The notes below the pieces were generated by a model, which made no database searches, was not told where the DNA came from, and worked only from the letters and a program-made list of their open reading frames with translations. A program made the position numbers and the translations under genes. A DNA stretch of 64,000 bases. Origin: Rosettibacter sp964572725. GTDB taxonomy: Bacteria > Bacteroidota > Ignavibacteria > Ignavibacteriales > Melioribacteraceae. This document shows positions 1 through 9,261 of the stretch, in pieces (within the stretch, counting starts at the first letter, position 1; each line of letters begins with the position of its first letter). The DNA is taken from positions 1 to 64,000 of the forward strand of contig CAZNFW010000013.1 of NCBI GenBank assembly GCA_964572725.1, written 5' to 3'.

Positions 1-433
1 AAATAATTTCAAAATCAAGATTAAGATTTATCAGATGATTTGCTAGTGCAGGCAAATTCAAAAAGCATCCAATAAATAAATTTTCACAGAATTTTGCTTT
101 TACAATGCTTTTACTTCCATTCGTAGTATATAAAATAATTGATTTGCCAGCTACAATTTCTGGTTTATATTCTAAAGGAGAATTACCAAGATTAAATCCT
201 TCAACCATTTTAGTATTTCTTTCACCGCATAGCAAAGTCTGACTCTTAAATGCATCGCTTGAAATTTTCATTGCAAAATCGAGTGTGCTTACTGGAATAA
301 CTTCTCGAGCTCCATTAGATAAGGCAGTTGTAATCACAGAGGAAGCTCTGAGAACATCAATCATAACAGCTGTTTTACCTGTAAAGTAGAGTTCATCAAG
401 AAAAATATTTGAGAATAATACATTAACTTTCAT
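1..433 (-). CDS. comB: 2-phosphosulfolactate phosphatase ComB (3' end cut by window edge)
   Basis: Partial gene; about 144 N-terminal residues are visible, and the rest lies beyond base 1. ComB enzymes remove phosphate from 2-phosphosulfolactate, a step known from coenzyme M biosynthesis in methanogens. The recognisable family segments are an early 'DVLRASSVI' motif (about residues 26-34) and 'GERNTKMVEGFNLGNSP' (about residues 70-86), followed by 'TTNGS'. The ATG at 431-433 lies one base after the gcvT stop codon, so the gene is almost certainly cotranscribed with tal and gcvT. Homologues occur in many non-methanogens where the physiological role is uncertain. Family assignment is fairly secure; the role in this organism is inference. 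Confidence 0.85.
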   Translation of the reverse strand, partial: MKVNVLFSNIFLDELYFTGKTAVMIDVLRASSVITTALSNGAREVIPVSTLDFAMKISSDAFKSQTLLCGERNTKMVEGFNLGNSPLEYKPEIVAGKSIILYTTNGSKSIVKAKFCENLFIGCFLNLPALANHLINLNLDFEII

Positions 434-434
434 A

Positions 435-1517
435 TCAGTACTTCACAAATGGTAATTTAGTTACAATTGCAGGAACTTCTTTTCCCCTTATTAAAAAATT
501 AACTTGAGTACCCTCCTTTGCATAGTCAATCGAAACATAACCAAGAGCAATTGCTTTTTCAAGAATCGGGCTCACTGTTCCACTTGTTACTTTTCCAACT
601 ATTTTGCCGTCTGCTATTAAATCATATCCATGGCGTGGAAATGCTTTCTCTTCAGAAATTAATGGTACCAATTTTCTTTTCAAACCTTCTTCTTTAATTT
701 TTAGCAATGCTTCTTTGCCAATGAATGAATTTTTTTTCAGTTTGGTAATCCATCCAAGATTAGCTTCAAGCGGATTAGTGGTCTGGTCAATATCATTGCC
801 GTAAAGACAATATCCCATTTCAAGTCTTAATGAGTCTCTTGCACCTAATCCTGCTGGTTGAATATTAAATTCTTTACCTGCATCGAATAAGTCATCCCAT
901 ACTTTTTCTGCTGTTTGTTCATCTCCTTTGAAATATAATTCATAACCTAATTCTCCTGTATATCCAGTTCTTGAAACAATCATATCAACATCAGCTACTT
1001 TAGCAAAAAAGAAGTGATAATATTCCAAATCAAGAGGACGGTCGCATAATTTTTCAATCACAGACTTTGAATTTGGTCCTTGTACAGCAAGGAGAGAATA
1101 TTCATCACTTTCATCTGAGATATCAACACCAAAAAGGTTATTCTTTTTCATCCATTCAAAATCTTTATCCTTATTCGAAGCATTAACCACAAACATATAT
1201 TCTTTTTCGTTGAACTTATAAACGAGTAAATCATCAACAATACCGCCATCAGGATAACACATAGCAGAATATTGAACTCTGCCATTTGTTAGCATTGACG
1301 CATCATTAATTGTAATATATTGAACAAAATCAAGAGCATTTTCGCCTCTAATAAAAATTTCGCCCATGTGCGAAACATCAAAAACACCCACAGAATTTCT
1401 TACTGCCTTATGTTCAGCAATTATAGAAGAATATTGAATGGGCATTTTAAAACCAGCAAAATCAACAATTTTAGCTCTTAGTTTTTCATGAACTGGATAG
1501 AATTTTGTTTTTTTCAT
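435..1517 (-). CDS. gcvT: Glycine cleavage system T protein (aminomethyltransferase)
   Basis: GcvT transfers the methylene group from aminomethyl-lipoyl H protein to tetrahydrofolate and releases ammonia. The 360-residue product matches the usual family length. Family landmarks are 'DVSHMGE' near residue 47, the 'GGIVDDLLVY' segment with the catalytic aspartate region near residues 91-100, 'RTGYTGELGYE', and 'GLGARDSLRLEMGY'. I chose the ATG at 1515-1517. An upstream in-frame ATG at 1544 would add nine residues and overlap the tal stop codon by 22 bases. The gene follows tal by 5 bases and precedes comB by one base. Neither gcvP nor gcvH is in the window. Confidence 0.95.
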   Translation of the reverse strand: MKKTKFYPVHEKLRAKIVDFAGFKMPIQYSSIIAEHKAVRNSVGVFDVSHMGEIFIRGENALDFVQYITINDASMLTNGRVQYSAMCYPDGGIVDDLLVYKFNEKEYMFVVNASNKDKDFEWMKKNNLFGVDISDESDEYSLLAVQGPNSKSVIEKLCDRPLDLEYYHFFFAKVADVDMIVSRTGYTGELGYELYFKGDEQTAEKVWDDLFDAGKEFNIQPAGLGARDSLRLEMGYCLYGNDIDQTTNPLEANLGWITKLKKNSFIGKEALLKIKEEGLKRKLVPLISEEKAFPRHGYDLIADGKIVGKVTSGTVSPILEKAIALGYVSIDYAKEGTQVNFLIRGKEVPAIVTKLPFVKY

Positions 1518-1522
1518 TTTAT

Positions 1523-2167
1523 TTATTGATTTAGTTTTTTCCAATCTGCAAGAAATTTTTCTAATCCAATGTCAGTTAATGGATGTTTGAATAGTTTTTC
1601 AATAACATCAAAAGGAATTGTGGCAATATGAGCTCCCATCAATGCTGCTTCTACTACATGTAAAGGATGACGAATACTTGCAACTATAACTTCTGTTTTG
1701 AAATTATAATTGCGATAGATTTGAACAATCTGTGCGATTAAACTCATTCCTTCATGACCGATATCATCAAGTCTTCCTACAAAAGGACTTACATAAGTTG
1801 CGCCTGCTTTTGCAGCTAAAATTGCCTGCGGTGCTGAAAAACATAAAGTAACATTTGTTTTAATTCCCTCTGATGATAATGTTTTTACAGCTTTTATTCC
1901 TTCTTTAATAAGAGGAATTTTTACTACAATATTTTTATGAATCTTAGAGAGTTCTCTTGCTTCCTTAATAATGCCTTCATAATCAGTTGATACAACTTCA
2001 GCACTTATAGGACCATCAACAATTTTAACAATTTCTTCTAAAAGGTCTCTAAAGTTCTTTCCTTCTTTAGCAACAAGAGATGGATTTGTAGTTACTCCAT
2101 CAAGCATCCCGTAAGAAGCTGCTTCTTTTATATGATTTATATTAGCAGAATCAATAAAAAATTTCAT
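1523..2167 (-). CDS. tal: Transaldolase-like protein, short TalC/FSA family
   Basis: This 214-residue protein belongs to the short transaldolase / fructose-6-phosphate aldolase family, which builds a Schiff base with a lysine in a TIM barrel in pentose-phosphate metabolism. The N-terminal 'FFIDSANI' and 'GVTTNPSL' (about residues 24-31) are family signatures. The Schiff-base lysine is predicted to be K83 in 'VVKIPL'. The segment 'SPFVGRLDDIGHEG' forms the phosphate-binding region. The start has a strong SD, AGGAGGT, seven bases upstream. Transaldolase and FSA activities cannot be separated by reading alone; transaldolase is the usual annotation for bacterial members of this length. Confidence 0.93.
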   Translation of the reverse strand: MKFFIDSANINHIKEAASYGMLDGVTTNPSLVAKEGKNFRDLLEEIVKIVDGPISAEVVSTDYEGIIKEARELSKIHKNIVVKIPLIKEGIKAVKTLSSEGIKTNVTLCFSAPQAILAAKAGATYVSPFVGRLDDIGHEGMSLIAQIVQIYRNYNFKTEVIVASIRHPLHVVEAALMGAHIATIPFDVIEKLFKHPLTDIGLEKFLADWKKLNQ

Positions 2168-2386
2168 TGTTACCTCCTAATCTCAAAATTCTTTACTGAA
2201 AAATTAATAAAATTGCTTCACATAATATGATACAAAATTATTAAAGAAATAATTTCTATTTTATTTTTGATAAAATACCAATATCAATTAATATAGAAGC
2301 AATTTGCAGATAATAAATTTTCAATAAGCTCTCATGATAGATTTATTCCAATCATAATATAATTCAAAGTATGACAGCAAAAAAAT

Positions 2387-3991
2387 TCACGCAAAGTTAT
2401 CTGTAATATCTTCATCAGTGCTTGCAACAAGAATCCGGAAAGAAGAGGGATCCATTTTTTCTTCCTGTATCAATTTCAATCTGACCATATATTTAAATTG
2501 AATTTTAGTCAAAGTAGAAATAAAACCTTCTTTTAGTTTTTCACCAAGTGAAGGATGAACTATTAGTTTTAAAGATTTATGCTTTCCTTCTAAACGATAA
2601 CGTTGCAACCATTTTTCAATTTCATGAATAAGATTTGATTTTTTTGTAAGTAATCCAGTGCCCTGACAATAAGGACAAACCTCTGTCATCGATTGAACAA
2701 TATTTTCTCTAACTCTTTCACGTGTAATTTGCACAAGTCCAAACTCCGTCATAGGCAGCAGAGCGGTTTTGGCTCTATCTTTTTTAAATTCTTTTTTTAG
2801 TTCGTCATAAATTTTTTTTCTGTTCTTTTCATCTTCAAGGTCAATAAAATCCACAACAATTAATCCACCAATATCTCTCAATCTTAATTGACGAACAATT
2901 TCTCTTGCGGCTTCTAAATCTGTTTTGAGTGAATTTAATTCTTGTTCTTTTTTTGCAGCATATCTTCCGCTGTTAACATCAATTACTGTCATTGCTTCGG
3001 TATGTTCAATAATTATATGCCCTCCGCTGGGAAGAGGAACCCTTCTTCCCATCAAAGTTTTTATTTGTTCTTCTATCTTGAAAGCTTCAAATATTGGTTC
3101 TTCGCCTTTGTAATATTCAATTCTGTCTAAAAGCGACGGCTGAACAAATTGAACATAATTTCTTATTTCTTTCCATAATTTTTTAGAATCTACAAAAACT
3201 TTCGATACGTCGGGAGTAAATAAGTCGCGTATTACACTTATTGTTGTACTTAAATCTTTATAAAGTATTGCTGGTGGCTCAAGTTTTTTTGCATCTTCCT
3301 GAATATCTTCCCAGATTTTTACTAAATATTTTAAGTCGCCTGCAAGAGTTTCTTCATCCTGATCTTTTGCTGCAGTTCTTATAATTAGACCACAATCTTT
3401 TGGAATAATACTTCTTGCAATTCTTCTTAATCTTTTTCGTTCTCTTATATCAACAATTTTTTTGGAAACGCCAATTTTATCATCCATTGGGAGCAGAACA
3501 CAAAATCTTCCGGGAATAGAAACTGAAGATGTAACTCTTACCCCTTTATCTTTTACAGGTTCTTTAAGTATCTGAACTAAAATTTCCTGTCCTTTTTTAA
3601 GCTTTGGAATTTGCCGTTCTCTTACTACATGTCTTGCTGATTTTTTTTCTTCTTCAGTTTGCTCAGCTGTTTCTACCGAAGACAATTCATTACTACTTGA
3701 TTGATTTTCTTCATCATCTTCATCGGTCTCATCATCTTCGAATATTCCCTGTAAAGCTTCTGTTCGTTCACCAATATCGGAGAAATGCAGAAAAGCATCG
3801 TGTTTTAATCCAATATCAATAAAAGCTGCACGAATGCCAGGTAAAACACGCGCTACTCTTCCCAGATAAATATCCCCAACCATTCTCTGCTTTTCTGGGT
3901 GCTCAACAAAAAAATCAACCAGATTTCCATCTTCGGTGATTGCAACTCTGTTTTGAGTAGTTGTTGAACTAATAATTATTTCTTTGTTCAT
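2387..3991 (-). CDS. rng: Ribonuclease E/G family endoribonuclease
   Basis: Endoribonuclease of the RNase G/E family, involved in rRNA maturation and mRNA decay in the cytoplasm. At 534 residues it is RNase G-sized, without the long C-terminal scaffold of enterobacterial RNase E. An S1-type RNA-binding domain starts near residue 38 ('GDIYLGRVARVLPGI') and is interrupted by a strongly acidic low-complexity insert (about 84-118). The catalytic core has D338 in 'VIDVNSGRY' and D381 in 'IVVDFIDL', the magnesium-binding aspartates of the family. The zinc-link cysteines are C439 and C442 ('CPYCQGTG'). It follows dus by 26 bases and probably belongs to the pnp operon, putting two RNA-decay enzymes together. 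Confidence 0.94.
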   Translation of the reverse strand: MNKEIIISSTTTQNRVAITEDGNLVDFFVEHPEKQRMVGDIYLGRVARVLPGIRAAFIDIGLKHDAFLHFSDIGERTEALQGIFEDDETDEDDEENQSSSNELSSVETAEQTEEEKKSARHVVRERQIPKLKKGQEILVQILKEPVKDKGVRVTSSVSIPGRFCVLLPMDDKIGVSKKIVDIRERKRLRRIARSIIPKDCGLIIRTAAKDQDEETLAGDLKYLVKIWEDIQEDAKKLEPPAILYKDLSTTISVIRDLFTPDVSKVFVDSKKLWKEIRNYVQFVQPSLLDRIEYYKGEEPIFEAFKIEEQIKTLMGRRVPLPSGGHIIIEHTEAMTVIDVNSGRYAAKKEQELNSLKTDLEAAREIVRQLRLRDIGGLIVVDFIDLEDEKNRKKIYDELKKEFKKDRAKTALLPMTEFGLVQITRERVRENIVQSMTEVCPYCQGTGLLTKKSNLIHEIEKWLQRYRLEGKHKSLKLIVHPSLGEKLKEGFISTLTKIQFKYMVRLKLIQEEKMDPSSFRILVASTDEDITDNFA

Positions 3992-4017
3992 TAAAAACTC
4001 TTTATTCTGTTTATTAA

Positions 4018-5082
4018 TTATCCTATTGTTTCATAATCATTTTCCATCCAGAATAAAACTTTCTTTTTGAACTTGATATTTACAATGTAACTGAATTGAG
4101 ACTTATAAAAATTATTTTGAATTTTTTCTGAATGTTCATCTATCAAATTTTTTAATGAGTTCAAATCCTGCAGCGAAAATATTTTCTGCATCAGTTCTTC
4201 AATGCCCTGAAAATTTTTGAAATACCAGATTATATTTTTTTTAACTTTATCAAGGCATTTTATTTCGCCGTATTCTTCTTTTAATAAATTAATTTGTTCT
4301 AATAAAACTTTTTTAACCATATCAATTGATGGTTCACCTGGATCAATTCCGGTTTCAATTAATGAATTATATCTTTCAAAGATAAAAGGATTCCCAATAG
4401 CACCGCGTGCTATCATTGCAGAATCACAATTTGTTTCCTTAATCATCTTACAAATATCTTCTGGATTAAAAAGTGAACCATTCCCTACCACTGGAATATT
4501 TACACTTTCTTTTACTATTCGTATCCATTCCCAATGCGGTTCTGAGTCATATTTTTCTTCCCGGGTTCTTGCATGAATAAAAATTAATGAAGCACCATTA
4601 TCTTCTATTGCTTTTGAAACTTCGACTACATTAATTTTTTTATGATTTTTGCCAAGTCTAATTTTTACCGAGACTGGAATTCCCCCTGAATTTTTTACCA
4701 TTGCTGAAACTATTTTTCCAATTCTAATCGGGTCATCAAGTAAAGCTGCACCCATTAAATTCGTGGTTACTTTTTCAACGGGACATCCACTATTTAAATC
4801 AATTAAATCAGGTTTCAGTTTTGAAATTTCTTTTACAGCTTCGCCTATAACAACGGGGTCATTGCCTAAAATTTGAACACCGATTGGTTTTTCAGAAATA
4901 TGAAAGGAAAGATTTCGAAGTGTTTCAAAATTATTATTGACGACTCCTGCTGCACTTACCATTTGAGTAAATGTAAAACCAGCACCATGTTCTTTACAGA
5001 TTTTTCTAAAAGATGAATCCGTAATTTCTGCCATTGGTGCCAAAAAAAGTTTTTTGCCAATATCAACATTTCCTATTTTCAT
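4018..5082 (-). CDS. dus: tRNA-dihydrouridine synthase
   Basis: FMN-dependent enzyme that reduces uridine to dihydrouridine in tRNA D-loops. The N-terminal TIM barrel opens with 'LFLAPMAEITDSSFR'; most relatives have glycine where this has glutamate. The catalytic cysteine is C100 in 'DLNSGCPVEK'. 'NLMGAALL', 'GNGSLFNPEDI' and 'MIARGAIGNPFIF' fit the FMN and phosphate-binding loops. A helical C-terminal domain follows. The length of 354 residues is normal for DusB-type enzymes. It sits between pnp and rng in the same direction; no good SD is visible. Which tRNA position it modifies cannot be told, so I give only the generic symbol. Confidence 0.92.
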   Translation of the reverse strand: MKIGNVDIGKKLFLAPMAEITDSSFRKICKEHGAGFTFTQMVSAAGVVNNNFETLRNLSFHISEKPIGVQILGNDPVVIGEAVKEISKLKPDLIDLNSGCPVEKVTTNLMGAALLDDPIRIGKIVSAMVKNSGGIPVSVKIRLGKNHKKINVVEVSKAIEDNGASLIFIHARTREEKYDSEPHWEWIRIVKESVNIPVVGNGSLFNPEDICKMIKETNCDSAMIARGAIGNPFIFERYNSLIETGIDPGEPSIDMVKKVLLEQINLLKEEYGEIKCLDKVKKNIIWYFKNFQGIEELMQKIFSLQDLNSLKNLIDEHSEKIQNNFYKSQFSYIVNIKFKKKVLFWMENDYETIG

Positions 5083-5142
5083 TAATCACAGCCATAAAAA
5101 TTATTCAGCTAATTGCTTCAAAATCTTTCCTTATTTTTGAAA

Positions 5143-7251
5143 TTACTTGTTATTCTCGTTCTCTTCAGAATTTTGATTTTCTTTCAATAATGCTTTCCGT
5201 GACAAAGTAAACTTATTTCCATCAATGCTTAGAAGTTTTACTTTAATTGTATCACCTTCTTTTAAAACATCTGATACTTTATCAATCTTTTTATTGTCAA
5301 TTTGTGAAATATGAAGCAATCCCTGAACGCCGGGTAAAATTTCCACAAATGCACCAAAATCAGCAATGCGTACTACTTTACCATTATAATTTTTCCCTAC
5401 TTCAGGTTCTGCCGTTAACCATTTAATATACTCTTTTGCTTCTCGTGCTAGTTTTGCATCCTGTCCTGAAATATTTACAGTTCCATCCTCATCAATTACA
5501 ATTTCCACATTATAATCTTTTTGAATCTTCTGAATAATTTTTCCTCCTGGTCCAATTACAGCTCCAATTTTATCAGTTGGAATTTTTGTTGAAAGAAGTG
5601 TGGGAGCATAAATTGAAATATTAGGCCTTGGAGCTGAAATTGCTTGATTCATAATTTTCAAAATATGTAATCTTCCTTCCTTTGCTTGTTGTAAAGCTTT
5701 TTCCATTATTTCATATGAGATGCCCTGAATTTTTATATCCATCTGAAATCCCGTTATACCTTTCTCGGAACCTGCAACCTTAAAATCCATATCACCAAGA
5801 TGGTCTTCATTACCAAGAATATCAGAAAGAATTGCATATTGGTCACCTTCTTTTACAAGTCCCATTGCAATACCAGCAATTGCAGTTTTAATAGGCACAC
5901 CGCCATCCATCAATGCTAGAGAACCAGCACATACAGTTGCCATTGATGAAGACCCGTTTGATTCAAGTATATCTGAATTTAATCTAATCATATAAGGGAA
6001 TTTATCTTCAGAAGGAATAACATTTTTTAATGAACGCTCCGCAAGATTACCATGTCCAACTTCTCTTCTTCCAACTCCAGCATATTTACCAACTTCGCCA
6101 ACACTAAAAGGAGGAAAGTTATAATGAAGAATAAATCTTTTTCTGAATTCAGCTTGCAGTCCATCTATAATTTGTTCATCCTGCTTTGTGCCAAGAGTTA
6201 AAGTTGTCAAGCTCTGAGTTTCGCCGCGTGTGAACAATGCAGAACCATGAGGACGAGGCAGCAAACCAAGTTCAATTGAAATTGGTCGTATTTCATTAGT
6301 TTTTCTTCCATCGAGACGTAATCCTTCCTGTAAAATTCTCTTTCTCATCAAATCCTTTTCCATATCATGAAGAATTTCTTTAATAACTTTTTCCTGTTCG
6401 GGATATTTTTCAGCAAGAGCAGCAATAACTTCTTCTTCAAGTTCTTTATTTTTATTCGAGCGTTCTTCTTTAGATAAAGCAGTTGCAACTATAGTTTTGA
6501 ATTTTTCGTACGCTAATTCATGGACATCTTTTAAAAGATTTTCATCAATTACTTTTGGTGGAACTTCTAACTTTGGTTTGCCGCAAAGTTCACGCAATTC
6601 TTTTTGAGCCTGAACAATTTTTTTAATTTCTCCATGAGCAAATTTGAGAGCATTAAGCATATCTTCTTCGCTAACTTCTTTTGCTTCACCTTCGACCATC
6701 ATTATAGAACTTTCTGTACCTGCAACAACCAGTTCGATGTCACTTTCTTCAATTTGCTGCAGAGTAGGATTAATAATAAATTCTCCATTTATTCTTCCTA
6801 CTCTAACTTCTCCAATTGGTTCAAGGAATGGAATATCTGATATAACGAGAGCAGCAGAAGCACCGCAAGCAGCAATTACATCAGCATCATTTTCATTATC
6901 GAAAGAATAAACAAATGCTACAATTTGTGTATCATTAAAAAAATTATCTGGGAACAATGGGCGAATTGGTCTATCAATTAATCTCGCACTTAGAATTTCT
7001 TTATCGCTTGGTTTTCCTTCCCGTTTAATAAATCCGCCGGGAATTTTTCCTGCAGCAAATGATTTTTCACGATATTCAACATTAAGCGGAAAGAAATCTA
7101 TATCATCTCTTACATCGCCCATTACTGCAGTAACAAGAACCATTGTATCACCATAGCGAACCATTACGGCGCCATTAGCCTGTTTAGCTAATTTGCCCGT
7201 TTCAAAAATCAATTTGTGCTTGCCAATTTGTACTTCTTTTGTATATACCAT
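5143..7251 (-). CDS. pnp: Polynucleotide phosphorylase
   Basis: Phosphorolytic 3'-5' exoribonuclease that also adds tails, a trimer with a central RNA channel. The 702 residues show the full layout: a first RNase PH domain (about 1-140), a helical linker domain (about 240-310), a second RNase PH domain with 'GKYAGVGRREVGHG' and 'GSEKGITGFQMDIK', a KH domain with 'IGAVIGPGGKIIQKI' (about 565-580), and a C-terminal S1 domain with 'GKVVRIADFGAFVEI'. The start is supported by the SD 'GAGG' about nine bases upstream. It follows rpsO by 12 bases, the classic rpsO-pnp arrangement, usually controlled after transcription; no such control element could be proven here. Confidence 0.97.
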   Translation of the reverse strand: MVYTKEVQIGKHKLIFETGKLAKQANGAVMVRYGDTMVLVTAVMGDVRDDIDFFPLNVEYREKSFAAGKIPGGFIKREGKPSDKEILSARLIDRPIRPLFPDNFFNDTQIVAFVYSFDNENDADVIAACGASAALVISDIPFLEPIGEVRVGRINGEFIINPTLQQIEESDIELVVAGTESSIMMVEGEAKEVSEEDMLNALKFAHGEIKKIVQAQKELRELCGKPKLEVPPKVIDENLLKDVHELAYEKFKTIVATALSKEERSNKNKELEEEVIAALAEKYPEQEKVIKEILHDMEKDLMRKRILQEGLRLDGRKTNEIRPISIELGLLPRPHGSALFTRGETQSLTTLTLGTKQDEQIIDGLQAEFRKRFILHYNFPPFSVGEVGKYAGVGRREVGHGNLAERSLKNVIPSEDKFPYMIRLNSDILESNGSSSMATVCAGSLALMDGGVPIKTAIAGIAMGLVKEGDQYAILSDILGNEDHLGDMDFKVAGSEKGITGFQMDIKIQGISYEIMEKALQQAKEGRLHILKIMNQAISAPRPNISIYAPTLLSTKIPTDKIGAVIGPGGKIIQKIQKDYNVEIVIDEDGTVNISGQDAKLAREAKEYIKWLTAEPEVGKNYNGKVVRIADFGAFVEILPGVQGLLHISQIDNKKIDKVSDVLKEGDTIKVKLLSIDGNKFTLSRKALLKENQNSEENENNK

Positions 7252-7263
7252 GTTTTAAAACCT

Positions 7264-7533
7264 CTATTTTCTTATGTTCAATTCTTTAATTATTGTACGA
7301 TATCTCTCAATATCTTTTTTCATTAAATAGTCAAGTAATCTTCTTCTTTTACCAACCATTTGCATCAATCCTCTTCTTGATGCATGGTCTTTTTTATGGC
7401 TTTCAAAATGAGCAGTAAGATTGTTAATCCTTTCTGTTAATATTGCTATTTGAACTTCGGGGGTTCCGCTGTCTTTTTCATTCTTGCCATATTTTTTGAT
7501 TAACTCAAGTTTTCTTTCTTTTGAGATTGACAT
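7264..7533 (-). CDS. rpsO: 30S ribosomal protein S15
   Basis: Primary 16S rRNA-binding protein of the platform of the small subunit. The 89-residue length is exactly that of the family. Recognisable segments are 'GTPEVQIAILTERI' and 'HKKDHASRRGLMQMVGKRRRLLDYL', which hold the rRNA-binding histidine, aspartate and arginine residues. The start has a strong SD (AAAGGAGT). The 69 bases between ribF and this gene include a small imperfect hairpin around 7569-7584. S15 represses its own mRNA in several bacteria through such leaders, but I cannot recognise the known S15-binding folds here. Confidence 0.97.
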   Translation of the reverse strand: MSISKERKLELIKKYGKNEKDSGTPEVQIAILTERINNLTAHFESHKKDHASRRGLMQMVGKRRRLLDYLMKKDIERYRTIIKELNIRK

Positions 7534-7602
7534 TTTTTTACTCCTTTATTTTTGTTGTACAATGTAACCCCAGAATTAACCGGGATTAATTAATTAAAAA
7601 TA

Positions 7603-8538
7603 TTATTTGATTCCTTCTATAAATTCTTTTGCTTTTTTTATATCCTGCTTGATTTGATTTATTAAATCTTCTTTTGATTCAAATTTCTTTTCATCACGAA
7701 TATATTTTAAAAAATGAACTTCAATATCTTCGCCATAAATATTGCCATTAAAATCAAAAAGATTTACTTCGAACATTGTTTGATTACTGTTTTCAAAAGT
7801 TGGACGCGTTCCTATGTTCATTATTCCAAAATAATTTTTGTCATTTAAAATACAACTGACAACATAAACACCATTTTTAGGAACAGCTTTTTTTTCATTG
7901 TTAAGTTTAATATTTGCTGTAGGGAATCCTAATTCCCTGCCTCTTTTTGTTCCTTCAATAATTTTTCCTGAGATATTGTAATTTCTACCTAAAAAGAGAT
8001 TGACTTTATCAATATTTCCTTCATTCAAAGCTTTACGAATTTTCGTACTGCTTACTACTTGACCATCGACCACTTCTGCTTCAACAGAAGTAACATTAAA
8101 ATTATACTGTCTACCAAACTCTTTCAATTTTTCTTCATCTCCCAATCTGTCTTTTCCAAATTTATGGTCATGACCAATTACAATATGTGAAACATCAATA
8201 TCATTAACTAAAATTTCTTTCATAAATTCTTCTGAAGTCATCTGTGAAAATTCTAAAGTAAAATTTTGAACTATCAAATTTTCAATTCCAAATTTTTCTA
8301 AGTAAGATATTTTTTCATCAAGTGTTGTTAGGATTTTTAAATCAAAATCCTTAGCAATTACACTTCTTGGATGAGGTTCAAAAGTTAAAAGAACGTTTGT
8401 TCCATTAATATCTTTACTTAATTGAATTAATTTTTTTAAAATTTTTTGATGACCAATATGCAATCCATCAAAACTTCCGACAGTAACAACTGTTTTCTTT
8501 TCTTTTATAAATTCAGAAGAATCTTTATAAATTTTCAT
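7603..8538 (-). CDS. ribF: Bifunctional riboflavin kinase / FAD synthetase
   Basis: Makes FMN from riboflavin and then FAD from FMN and ATP. The N-terminal adenylyltransferase domain contains 'VTVGSFDGLHIGHQKIL' (about residues 19-35), with the HIGH nucleotidyl-transferase motif. The C-terminal riboflavin-kinase domain contains 'GTKRGRELGFPTANI', with the PTAN motif that binds magnesium and ATP. The length of 311 residues is typical. It lies 6 bases after truB and upstream of rpsO, a neighbourhood seen in many bacteria. Confidence 0.96.
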   Translation of the reverse strand: MKIYKDSSEFIKEKKTVVTVGSFDGLHIGHQKILKKLIQLSKDINGTNVLLTFEPHPRSVIAKDFDLKILTTLDEKISYLEKFGIENLIVQNFTLEFSQMTSEEFMKEILVNDIDVSHIVIGHDHKFGKDRLGDEEKLKEFGRQYNFNVTSVEAEVVDGQVVSSTKIRKALNEGNIDKVNLFLGRNYNISGKIIEGTKRGRELGFPTANIKLNNEKKAVPKNGVYVVSCILNDKNYFGIMNIGTRPTFENSNQTMFEVNLFDFNGNIYGEDIEVHFLKYIRDEKKFESKEDLINQIKQDIKKAKEFIEGIK

Positions 8539-8544
8539 TTATCA

Positions 8545-9261
8545 TCAATTAATTGACAGAAAAGAAATTGATTTTAGATATTGAATAAATTCATCAAGTT
8601 GAAAAGCATCTTCAACATTATAATTTCCAATATGAGTTCGTCTCAGAGATTTCAGGTAAGCACCGCAACCAAGTTTTTCTCCAAAGTCATTTGCAATCAC
8701 ACGAATATATGTTCCTGATGAACAAGTTATTTCAAAATGAATATCGGGCAGCTCAATTTTATTTATTTCAAATTTTGATATAAAAATTTCTCGTGGTTTT
8801 CTTTCTACTTCAATTCCCTTGCGTGCATATTTATAAAGAGCCTTGCCATTTTTTTTAACAGCAGAATACATTGGCGGCAATTGCGTGGATGCACCTAAGA
8901 ATGTATTTCGCACATTATAAATCATTTCCTCTGTAACATAATCAAATTCTTTTTGGCTGTTGAATTCAGTTTCCAAATCAAAAGAAAGAGTTGTTTTACC
9001 AAGTGAGATTATTCCGATATAAGTTTTGTCAAATCCTATAAATGAAGGAATCTCTTTAGTTTTCTTGCCAGTGCAAACAATTAGAAGTCCTGTTGCCATT
9101 GGGTCAAGTGTTCCAGCATGTCCAACTTTTTTCACATTAATAACCTTTCGAATTTTATAAATAACGTCAAAAGAAGTTTTTTTAAATGGTTTATCTATAA
9201 GAATAATTTCTCCTTCGAAAAAATTTGGCACATAATCATTCGATATTTTTTTTGTTATCAT
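8545..9261 (-). CDS. truB: tRNA pseudouridine(55) synthase
   Basis: Converts U55 in the T-loop of tRNAs to pseudouridine. The key segment 'KKVGHAGTLDPMATGLL' holds the catalytic aspartate. 'ILIDKPFKKTSFD' near the N terminus and 'FEITCSSGTYIRVIANDFG' are family hallmarks. The start is uncertain. I use the ATG at 9259-9261; in-frame ATGs at 9267 and 9291 are possible, and a GTG closer to 'PNFFEG' would match the usual short N terminus. All ATG options overlap the rbfA 3' end (stop at 9236), so translational coupling is likely. Confidence 0.93.
   Translation of the reverse strand: MITKKISNDYVPNFFEGEIILIDKPFKKTSFDVIYKIRKVINVKKVGHAGTLDPMATGLLIVCTGKKTKEIPSFIGFDKTYIGIISLGKTTLSFDLETEFNSQKEFDYVTEEMIYNVRNTFLGASTQLPPMYSAVKKNGKALYKYARKGIEVERKPREIFISKFEINKIELPDIHFEITCSSGTYIRVIANDFGEKLGCGAYLKSLRRTHIGNYNVEDAFQLDEFIQYLKSISFLSIN

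Noticed and set aside
7569..7584. S15 autoregulatory leader
   Set aside because: Only a five-pair imperfect hairpin is visible and none of the known S15-binding folds can be recognised.
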